Shown here in pieces: positions 56,092 to 64,000 of a stretch of DNA of 64,000 nt. The DNA is from Gerris lacustris. Taxonomy: Eukaryota > Arthropoda > Insecta > Hemiptera > Gerridae. A program made the translations under genes and the position numbers. Every line of letters begins with the position of its first letter. The stretch's first letter is position 1. Below the pieces are notes generated by a model. It worked only from the letters and a program-made list of their open reading frames with translations, searched no databases and was not told the DNA's origin. The stretch is from positions 35,860,205-35,924,204 of the forward strand of contig OX578276.1 in NCBI GenBank assembly GCA_951217055.1, given 5' to 3'.

Positions 56092-56962
56092 AGTATGTCC
56101 ACGGGTTGAGTTGCCTATACGTGTAAATTCAAAAAAAATTTCAATTTTCGAAGAAAAGTCAATCTTCATCAAATCTCCTGCTTGTTCTTAAATGAAGATG
56201 TATAGTAATATTCAACATTTATTTTTCGCATAAAAATGTCGATAGTCAAATTTCAAAATCCTCCCCCCCCCCCTGCCATTTAAAAAAAATTTTTTGTGAA
56301 AGTTAAAATTTAACTTTCCGTAGTATGAAAACTACCAAAAACTTAAAAATTGAAAAAAAATTGTCTGATTCTAATACAAGAGGGGTCGATTTAAAGGTCT
56401 CATTGAGTGCATTAAAAGTTGTACTATTGCTTTTTTGGATAAAAACAACACGAAAGTATTTATAGAGAAAATCTTATTTATTATTTATTTCTTTGAAAAA
56501 AAAAACATGAATTGATTTTCATAATTAATTTCCCTTTTAATAACTTTCGTGTTGTTTTTATAAAAAAAAGCATTACCACAACTTTTAATGCATTCAATGA
56601 GACCTTTAAATCGACCCCTCTTGTATTAGAATCGGACAAACTTTACTTTTTGTAAATCAAAGGGGGGGGGGGATTTTTTAATTTGATTATTGAAATTTTT
56701 ATGTTAAAATAAATTTTGAATAGTATTTAAAAGAAATTATAAAGAATACTTTTTTATTCAATAGTCGAAATTTGGACCGGTTTCCTTTTATACGATTTTA
56801 GGAAATTGTACTTCCTGGGTACAGGGTACATTTTGAACAAAAAGTAATACTATACATCTTCATTTAAGAACAAACAGAAGATTTTATGAAGAGTGACTTT
56901 TCTTCGAAAATTGACATTTTTTGGGATTTACACGTATAGGCAACTCAATCCGTGGAAATACT
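56092..56962. mobile_element. Foldback Tc1/mariner-like MITE, copy 2
   Basis: Same family as 13020-13902: ends CAGTATGTCCACGG and its complement, TA on both sides, two long inverted arms. It holds an extra 45-bp piece near 56303-56350 that matches the tandem repeat body at 43850. Flanks differ from copy 1. Confidence 0.88.
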
Positions 56963-56964
56963 GT

Positions 56965-57975
56965 ATATGTAATAAATTATTATTAAATACAATAATAATG
57001 TTACACTGAATTGTATAACAGGTAACTGGTATGAAATATTTAGTTTACCAATTTACACTAACTATTTACAATAACTATTAACAAAATTGAATATTTATTC
57101 AGTTATTAACTAAACTATATATTTAATAAATTATTTATTAAAGATAATAATACTGTACCACTACGAATGGTATGATATATTTAATATACTATATTATATT
57201 CACAATTTAATTTAATATTAATGTAATAATGCAAGCTCACTAATGAGCTGATAAAAATAATAAATTTCACATGGTAAAACCCATAAATGTGCAGCATGAG
57301 TTAAAATTAATTTATAGATAAATATATTTATGTACAAAAGTAATAGTTAAAACGTTTTTTTAATTGAATGAAGACAATATTGCAACGTTCAAAAACGTTT
57401 TTTTTAGAAAAGTATTTAAATTCATATATTTAGCTTTAACTGTCTACACAATTATACACTATTCATACAATTTAATAAATATATACAATTTATTTTAATA
57501 ATTATAACAATAATGCAAACTAAGTAATGAACAAAAATTGACTGGTAATTATCCACAAATGACCATAATATACATAGGTTTAAATTTCAATTAACAATAA
57601 GAAAATTATTTTTCTGAGGTATTGGTATTAATGTATGAACACAACAAATACAATCTTTCGAGCCTTACTTGTCTCTTCGTCAAGTGTATTTATTAGAAAA
57701 TTGTATATCTTGATTGGTGAATGTTTGAATACTTAGACACAAGTTATAGACACCGCTGTTTATAACTTGACTCGCAGCTTAAAACCTCACTGCTGTTGTA
57801 TTTTTTATTAATATATCAGATGAAGATCAAAGTAAGGCTCGAAAGCTTCTATCTGGTGTTTTTATATTAATACACAAATCCCTCATTAATATTCAATATT
57901 TTCTGTTCATAACAAGCCGTCAAAAAAACTGTTAAATTATAATTTGATACACAAGAATAATAGTTTAAGCAGATT
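56965..57975. other. AT-rich DNA, possibly 3' region of the CACTA-like element
   Basis: No ORF. At 57655-57700 aatctttcgagccttacttg and at 57825-57850 aagtaaggctcgaaagcttc are an inverted pair about 170 bp apart. The pair may be a subterminal structure of the transposon. A CACT-type terminus was not identified. Confidence 0.45.
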
Positions 57976-57977
57976 TT

Positions 57978-60431
57978 TTAATCGAGTGGCGACCTAATAG
58001 TTACAAACAAAGTCAAATTTGGCATGATAGTCAATGTATTTGGAATGGGTGACAAAATACTGTCCATTAAAAGAGTATCTCTTTTATTAGTCCTTGTAAC
58101 TTCATAAGCATAATAGTGGTAATCAAAGTCAATGGACTCAAAGTAAGTGCATTGAAGGTAAACCTCACTATTTTCATTTACAAATATAGCATCAATTATT
58201 GCAAAAATGGGATGGCAAGTTTCAGAACAAATTCTGACTGAGATGATATCCATTACCCTTAAATGAGCACCTTTAAATTTCACCCAAGGCACTGAGTTAA
58301 TGTAGTCATGAGAGGGATGAAAAGATGCAATTACATCACTTGTCACGAGACTTTTTTTACCAGTCGAAAAATCAGGTAAAATTTTATCCTTGAGAAAAAT
58401 ATCATTTAAAATTAATTGATTCCTAATTGCTATAGTCTTACAAATATTTCTTTTATTGAAGGATGACCTGGCAGCTAATTTAGCAATTTTATGTTTGGCC
58501 TCAAAGCGCATTGTCCATAACTGAGTTAATGGACCAAACTTTTTTAACATACCAGGATAATGAATTAAATAATGAAATTTAGGTTTTAAATGACTCTTAG
58601 AATATTTAAGATATAACTCATTTAGGTCTGCCACAAGGACTCTCACTTGATCTATGTTACCTTCATCGAGTCTAGCAATAAGTAATTTATCCAACAACGT
58701 ACGGAGCGTTATGAACAGTTGCCATTCCGGCAACGAAGTAGGTACATAGTAACCAAACATTAACCCAAAATATCTGACAAATGTTAACATTTCTGAAGCA
58801 GACAACTTTAAAGTTAAAGGTTTCCCAGATGGGATCGAAACTGGATCACAGGGTTTAGAGCTGTTGTCTGGACCATAGTTAAAAGAGGATATCTTGGCAT
58901 TTAATAGTGGCAAAGGTAACAATTTGGACTCGGTAACAAGGTAAGCAACAACAAATGTCATGATATAGCGACACACACCTTCCAAATAATCATGGAGGAT
59001 ATCAGTCGACACATTGTTAAATAAATCAAAATTATCAACAGCAAGCCAAATACATTTCTCTTTAATACCTGTTTCAGAAACATTATCCAAGGCCAAGTCA
59101 GATTCATATGAACAATTATCCCTGAGCAACGACACGTCCTCATAAAGCATAGACCTACTTTGAGCTTTGTTAGCTTTGCAAATACGACAGTGATAAGTGG
59201 CGGAAAAGTTTTCCACAAAACCTAACATACTATGTAGTCCTAAGTTGTCCCCAGTGATGGCAACAAGATGGAATTTAATTGTTCCTTCATAGACATCTGT
59301 TTTCACTTGGATACCAGTCCGATGAATCAAATTTAACGAATCAATTACTTTTTGAAATATTAATTTGTTTCCAAATGTCACTCTGTCAGTAGTGTGAAAG
59401 ATAGCAAACGTGAAAATGCAGTTAAGCAATGAAAAATAATAGGGAGGCAAACAAGGCAGAGAAATGTACACTCCACCTAACTTGTGCACACCGGCTCTAC
59501 TGCCTAAAGGATTGCTAATTTCATAATCATCATAATATAGAACTATGGGAAAGTGATGGACTCCATCTTCAAAAGACAAAGACATTTGTCTCCAGACAGT
59601 ACCATGTATGACATTGTCCAGTGAAGTAGATGGTAACGATTTAAGGTACTCTAAGTGTTTTAAAGTGTCTTTAAGGACATTTCCAGTGGAAAAGAATTTT
59701 GCAAGGATGAGTGACATTGGAAATTGTTGCATAGTACAATTAACTGCCTCAGTGTTAGTAAGTCCTGCTTGCTTAATACGGTCTAAGCGACTACCTATAA
59801 CGACTTCATCGGGAATGATATAAGTGCCAATGCCTTGAAAGTATGAGAACCGTAAATGTTCGGAGCGTAATTTTACAATTTCCAAGTTTTCACTTGATAT
59901 GAGAGAAGAAACAAATGCTTTAACCGCCGGTGGTATACATTGGGTCTCACATAGCTTTTGGAATCGGGCAGATTGCACTTTTTCTATATGACCAAAATAA
60001 TCAATTAAATAATTGACAACTATTTGAACAGTGTTTCTCGGAACCATGGGGTTAACATAAAGAGAGGATACAATTTCAGAAAGCTTAAGCAGTGTGGGGT
60101 TTTGAGCATTTGTTTTTTCCTTACAGCTGTTAATAGGTACTACTTCATTTACAGTCAGCGAGTCAAAGGAAGTGGTTGGCTCATCAATTGTGATTTCATT
60201 CTCAATATTTAAATGGCTTGTGACGTGTGATGGTACATAAATTTCAGAACTTTGACAATGTTTCTTATTTAAATGCGATCTTAAAGATTTGAGGCAACTG
60301 AAAAAGCGGAAGCAACCTGCTTCTCCACATTTAAAAGCTTCACCTAGCATGACTTTAGGGCAACTTTTCCTGATGTGAGTAATTAAATTACCCACACTAG
60401 AAAATTTATTTTTGCAATATGCACAATTCAT
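57978..60431 (-). CDS. CACTA/EnSpm-like transposase, intact ORF
   Basis: A single 817-codon frame. Residues 3-24 (CAYCKNKF...HIRKSC) and 35-58 (CGEAGC...HLNKKH) are two C2H2-like zinc fingers, probably DNA-binding. The DDE core is recognisable. VLYYDDYEISNPLGSR at about 298-313 holds the first Asp, ITGDNLGLHSMLGF at about 392-404 the second, and LWTMRFEAKHKIAKLA the Glu at about 644. A CRICKA zinc pair at 415-419 and DILHDYLEGV at 477-486 lie between. This motif set is known from animal CACTA-type transposases and linked uncharacterised proteins. There are no stops or frameshifts, so the copy may be young. The start follows an AT-rich leader; the next gene on this strand ends 236 bp upstream. 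Confidence 0.8.
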   Translation of the reverse strand: MNCAYCKNKFSSVGNLITHIRKSCPKVMLGEAFKCGEAGCFRFFSCLKSLRSHLNKKHCQSSEIYVPSHVTSHLNIENEITIDEPTTSFDSLTVNEVVPINSCKEKTNAQNPTLLKLSEIVSSLYVNPMVPRNTVQIVVNYLIDYFGHIEKVQSARFQKLCETQCIPPAVKAFVSSLISSENLEIVKLRSEHLRFSYFQGIGTYIIPDEVVIGSRLDRIKQAGLTNTEAVNCTMQQFPMSLILAKFFSTGNVLKDTLKHLEYLKSLPSTSLDNVIHGTVWRQMSLSFEDGVHHFPIVLYYDDYEISNPLGSRAGVHKLGGVYISLPCLPPYYFSLLNCIFTFAIFHTTDRVTFGNKLIFQKVIDSLNLIHRTGIQVKTDVYEGTIKFHLVAITGDNLGLHSMLGFVENFSATYHCRICKANKAQSRSMLYEDVSLLRDNCSYESDLALDNVSETGIKEKCIWLAVDNFDLFNNVSTDILHDYLEGVCRYIMTFVVAYLVTESKLLPLPLLNAKISSFNYGPDNSSKPCDPVSIPSGKPLTLKLSASEMLTFVRYFGLMFGYYVPTSLPEWQLFITLRTLLDKLLIARLDEGNIDQVRVLVADLNELYLKYSKSHLKPKFHYLIHYPGMLKKFGPLTQLWTMRFEAKHKIAKLAARSSFNKRNICKTIAIRNQLILNDIFLKDKILPDFSTGKKSLVTSDVIASFHPSHDYINSVPWVKFKGAHLRVMDIISVRICSETCHPIFAIIDAIFVNENSEVYLQCTYFESIDFDYHYYAYEVTRTNKRDTLLMDSILSPIPNTLTIMPNLTLFVTIRSPLD

Positions 60432-60667
60432 TTTTTTAAATTTAATAAACGTTTAAATTAAATCCTTTCTATTTTGGTGAATCTTTTATAGCCCAAATGA
60501 TTTAATTAATAATTATGGCCCTCTCTCGTTAGAGATAGGAAAAAAGAACAAATATAATTATTGAAGTTTATACCTCAGCGAAACTTCAAAATTGTAAGTA
60601 CCCAATATACTTTTATTTTGCTGTAAATTATAATACAATTTTATTTTTAAATTTAGAATTAATTTAA

Positions 60668-61155
60668 TTAAATGTCCACTCTAATTTCCAAATTGGCTAG
60701 GAAATTTCTTACTGAAGAATTTATTATTTTATTATCATACTCTGTTTTTATGCCGTAGAAAGCCAATTGAATAAACAACCACAAGTCCTTTGACTCTTGG
60801 GTGTACTCAGCCCCGGTTGCGTGAGTAATCTTGAAGCATGCGTCTACTGCTGACAGTAAACTATTTAGACGGTAGTACACATCGTCGACAACTACAAAAC
60901 ATTGACTCACGTTAAAGAGCGATGGCCCAACAGCTACGACGAGCGGTTGGAATCTTCTATGTAGCCTCTTTAGTTTTTCTTTTCTTTCAATGACCGCTGT
61001 CTTCAATAGTGACTGGTCACTTATATGCGTGATGAATCCCTCTCTGATCTCTGCTCTAGAAGGATTCCACCCACTTTTAGCTTGAGCCGGATACTTCCTC
61101 AGAATGTGGGAGATGAGGAGTAGTGCCGCAATACTCTCAGATTCTCCGTTACCAA
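60668..61155 (-). CDS. SAMD3-like transposon-linked protein, exon 5 (last)
   Basis: The acceptor is ttttttgtttcag|TTGGT, entering in phase 1, and the stop is TAA at 60670-60668. It encodes 161 residues: ESIAALLLISHILRK near the start, then RRFQPLVVAVGPSLFNVSQC, VVVDDVYYRLNSLLSAVDAC, and a hydrophobic WLFIQLAFYG near the end. That order resembles the C-terminal region of uncharacterised SAMD3-like proteins. No enzymatic motif is evident. Confidence 0.8.
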
Positions 61156-61696
61156 CTGAAACAAAAAACACACAATGTTAATGAACTCAGTAAACAAAGT
61201 CCCTAATGCATTTAATTGAAATTGTTTTCACTCTTGACATAAAGTAGGCAATGAAATGCACTGGCTTTATTTATAGGTCAGTGTCATTAAAATTAAATTT
61301 TTATTGATCATTTAATGTGATGCACCAAAGTAATTCCAAATATAATTACTAGATGGATGAGGAGGATTTATTTTATACTTAACAAATATTACAATTTGTT
61401 AGTATTTGGTAGTATTCATACTACGGAAAGTTTATTTTTTATTTTATTTTAAAACAAAGGAAGTAGAAAAATGCAAAAGTTAATTTTAAACCCTTTGGCT
61501 CTCTCTTCCGGAGACAGTTTTTATTTTTTAGACTGAAGGATTACTTTGTAATTAAAAAAGGTGGCAAGACTGAATATGACTTATAATTATAGTTGGGACG
61601 TTGGTATGAAGTATTGACTTACACTTTTTTACACCTCTTCAGCCATCTAGTACTTGTATTCTCATATTAAAATATATATTGTCATTGTGTATTTAC

Positions 61697-61868
61697 CTTC
61701 GACAGAATTTATAGTGGTGGTAATGTAGGACTTCTCCACTTTGTCCCTTAAGCTACCACTTTGGAGCCTCTTCTTTGCCTCGTCGATAATTTTTGTTCTA
61801 TACAGGGACAGCTTTGAGTACAGAATGTGCTCCCTGTTAGGGTAGATCAAGTTGAAGTCAGAAATGAG
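61697..61868 (-). CDS. SAMD3-like transposon-linked protein, exon 4
   Basis: The acceptor is tttgttgcag|CTC and the donor GAAG|gtaaat. 172 nt, entering phase 0, leaving phase 1. Begins LISDFNLIYPNREHILYSKL and ends YITTTINSVE. It continues exon 3 in frame. Confidence 0.8.
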
Positions 61869-62055
61869 CTGCAACAAAGATAAAAAGAAATATATATATA
61901 TATATATAAGTTTTAAATTAAGACAAAAAATTTATGTTATGATTGGGATACTCAGAGTGGTAAAAAAAGGGAATATAAGTTTCACAATAGGATTGGGCCA
62001 TGTCATTTTAAGCAAATAATATATAAAATTAAGCAAATAGATGAAATAAGCTTAC

Positions 62056-62625
62056 CAAATGGTATCCTTCTGCTTGCTTGAGAGCAGGGTATTTATTCAT
62101 GTACTCCTCAACAGTACCCGGCTGCTTTAACTCCTTTATCCGGTATTGCGCGGTGCTCTCCCAGTGGTTTGCAACTGTCTCCCACGGGCTGACATTCCCG
62201 TGTAGCCAACTCAAGTGTTCACTTACTATTTCATTTAAGCAATTTTCTTCAAATATGTCACTGCTTGAAGTATCAGAGGCTATTGACGTACTAGCCGACG
62301 ATCGGCGCCTCTCAGGAGAAATCAATCCCTGTCTCCTATAATTCCTCTTAACACTTGCGTATGATTGGTGTAGAGCACCGGTGGCTCTTTTGCTGTCAGA
62401 CTTCACGTGGTGGTAAATAGCCACCGGCTCCGCAGTGAAAGTTTTCGGTATTTCCACCGCCAACCTCTCAAACTCCTGTTGCACCAACCTCCTCCGCGGG
62501 TTTTTGTCGAGGATAGCCCTTAGTAAGGTCCTGGAAAGCAGGGACCTATCTTGGGAAGTTAAGACTTTTCCAGATTCCCTCAGAAGGCTCTGTCCCTCTA
62601 GAGAAGAGGTGAGGAGAGTTTTAAT
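62056..62625 (-). CDS. SAMD3-like transposon-linked protein, exon 3
   Basis: The acceptor is accttgtttcag|ATT and the donor CATTTG|gtaagc, 190 codons, phase 0/0. The first part (SRTLLRAILDKNPRRRLVQQ, then EFERLAVEIPKTF) resembles a helical domain of SAMD3-like proteins. A Ser-rich linker follows (RRRSSASTSIASDTSSS), then SEHLSWLHGNVSPWETVANH and PALKQAEGYHL. The linker may be a phosphorylation target; this is inference. Confidence 0.8.
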
Positions 62626-62719
62626 CTGAAACAAGGTACAATGACATTAGTAACTTTATATTTTCTCCAGTAAAACAGCTAGCAAGTACACCCTAACTTT
62701 AATCTGAAGAAAGTAATTA

Positions 62720-62904
62720 CAGTAAAACCTCTCTTAACTGAAATCCTTTTAACCGAACTACTGTTTGACCGGAGCGATCGCTAGATGGTATGCGAAGAAA
62801 ACAGATGAAAACATTTTGTCAAAGAAACAGTAGGCCTACTTTAAAACTGGAAAAATCCTTAATCACTCCTGCCCCTTTTATTTTGGTTAAGAGAGGTTCT
62901 ACTG
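62720..62904. mobile_element. 185-bp pogo/Tigger-like MITE in intron 2
   Basis: It starts CAGTAAAACCTCTCTTAAC and ends TTAAGAGAGGTTCTACTG, with TA on each side (62718-62719, 62905-62906). It lies in the intron between exons 2 and 3 of the gene and does not touch the splice sites. Confidence 0.88.
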
Positions 62905-62955
62905 TAATAACAACTTGAAATATTGGTTACGCAAAATAATTTAGATTTTACTCAC

Positions 62956-63210
62956 GATATCTTTTTCAAATAAGTTGATGTGTTCCTCTTCTTCGTCTCT
63001 CACCCGTTTGCTGCTGCTGGGAGTAGAGGCTGGCGGTGAGGCAAAAGAGACAGCACTGCCGGAAGATGTGTCAAACACTGATGGTTCAACCACCTTGCTA
63101 GTACTGGGTGAAAGATCGTCCAGAAAATCGTGCACCCAGTTTCCTGGCTCACCAGACAAACTGGGAATGGATGCAGGAGTTAAAGTAGCACTAGCGTTTT
63201 CAAGTAACAC
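62956..63210 (-). CDS. SAMD3-like transposon-linked protein, exon 2
   Basis: The acceptor is tttctgttaag|GTG and the donor GATATC|gtgagt, 85 codons, phase 0/0. Pro/Ser-rich and acidic, probably disordered: SIPSLSGEPGNWVHDFLDDL, then ASTPSSSKRVRDEEEE. The KRVRDEEEE patch could act in nuclear localisation. Confidence 0.8.
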
Positions 63211-63306
63211 CTTAACAGAAAATAATTTTTAAAAAATTAATACATGAAACCCTTGGGATTGAAAATTTCAAATTTAAATAAACTCAATTGCAATAATTAA
63301 ACTCAC

Positions 63307-63462
63307 TGTGCTAATGACTTGCTCGGGTTTTGACCTTAGGCTGTCCAGTTGATCTAGCAATTTTCTTCGCAACCCTATACTCGGTATTAAAGCGATGAAA
63401 TCGTTCTCTTTAAGTTTAAAGAGAATGTCATAGTTGAATGTCAAGTCTGCAACTTCAGCCAT
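63307..63462 (-). CDS. SAMD3-like transposon-linked protein, exon 1
   Basis: ATG at 63462 and donor AGCACA|gtgagt give 52 codons in phase 0. The peptide NYDILFKLKENDFIALIPSI followed by GLRRKLLDQLDSL looks like the second half of a SAM domain (helices 4-5, LIPxIGxRxKLL motif), a protein-interaction module. The first half is missing or very short, so an upstream exon cannot be excluded. Exons 1-5 add up to a 546-residue protein with all phases consistent. It lies directly upstream of the transposase on the same strand. Confidence 0.78.
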
Positions 63463-63599
63463 TATAACTCTTAACTTGCCGCGAGCCTATTCAAACATAC
63501 TGTCATATTAGAAACGTCTTGTAAAATAATAAATACCTAATTAAGTTACATATGGGGTAAATATGGTAACTCAAGGGTAAATGTGATAAAAATTTAGTA

Positions 63600-63930
63600 T
63601 TGTCTATACACTAGAGAGATTATATGCCTTTGTCAAACTTTACATTATAATATGATAATGCATGGCTGAATTGCAGGAGATGATAAGGTCGAGAATCGCT
63701 TGGTGGCACAACTTTGCTTAATTTATATACACTTGAGAGATTATATTCCTTTGTCAAACAGTACATTCGTATAATATAAACATTTGAGAAGTTATATAAT
63801 ATGTATGATTTATTCATAGGAGAGTTGATACCCCTTTGTCAAAAAAGTAAGTTGGACTGAGGGCCCGCCAATTTTTCTATAGACCGTATCATATTCTTCA
63901 ATTTTATGCATTAAAGAGATTATAAGTGAG
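63600..63930. repeat. Subterminal repeats of the CACTA-like element (right side)
   Basis: CCTTTGTCAAA recurs at 63627, 63748 and 63833. An associated GAGAGATTATAT-like motif is at 63614, 63735, 63786 (GAGAAGTTATAT) and 63913 (AAGAGATTATAA). Short repeated motifs near the ends are characteristic of CACTA transposons, where accessory proteins bind. The terminus itself is probably beyond the window. Confidence 0.6.
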
Positions 63931-64000
63931 TCTTAAAAAATTTTTTTTTAGAAATAGGATATTGATTTAATCGAGATGCTAAAACATAAATCGTCTCCAT

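Noticed and set aside
62078..63232. Plus-strand frames opposite the five-exon gene
   Set aside because: The minus-strand gene has consistent splice sites and phases; these are shadows.

Overview
The window is AT-rich eukaryotic nuclear DNA from an insect. The evidence is a spliced seven-transmembrane odorant-receptor (OR) gene on the minus strand, GT-AG introns, and a dense, nested load of arthropod-type transposable elements (BEL/Pao, Gypsy, Copia, Jockey/RTE-like LINEs, Helitron, Transib, IS630/mariner-like, CACTA-like). The receptor style and element mix fit a large, repeat-rich genome, perhaps a hemipteran, but I cannot name the species.

Layout. 1-19 kb holds one OR gene read right to left: exon 1 (18942-18065), exon 2 (17171-17078), exon 3 (9264-9160) and exon 4 (909-751). 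All splice phases agree, and the last short exon is probably off the left edge. Its introns contain a decayed Helitron with OTU and PIF1 helicase pieces (2.1-4.2 kb), a BEL/Pao gag split by a 914-bp TIR element with an 8-bp target duplication (4.5-7.2 kb), and foldback elements. 19-37 kb has no recognisable host gene except one well-spliced orphan exon (20625-20726). It carries a 670-bp palindrome, BEL/Pao pieces, a Jockey-type LINE, a Transib-like (RAG1-core-related) transposase remnant at 29 kb, a GC island with nuclear-receptor-like half-sites (31.1 kb), and a broken Gypsy element (33-36.7 kb).

37.3-54.6 kb is a second, older copy of the 1-12.1 kb segment, interrupted by different elements. 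It contains open, correctly spliced second copies of OR exons 4 (38233-38075) and 3 (47354-47250), so the locus is a tandem OR array. Comparing the two copies shows which elements inserted after the duplication: a LINE 19 bp from a splice donor, a small LTR-gag-LTR element, and an IS630-type transposase.

57.5-64 kb looks like one large DNA transposon of CACTA/EnSpm type. It has an intact 817-codon transposase ORF. Just upstream on the same strand is a five-exon gene (546 aa, all junctions in phase) for a SAM-like/SAMD3-like protein, followed by subterminal repeats at the right edge. This two-gene unit is the most coherent apparently intact system in the window.
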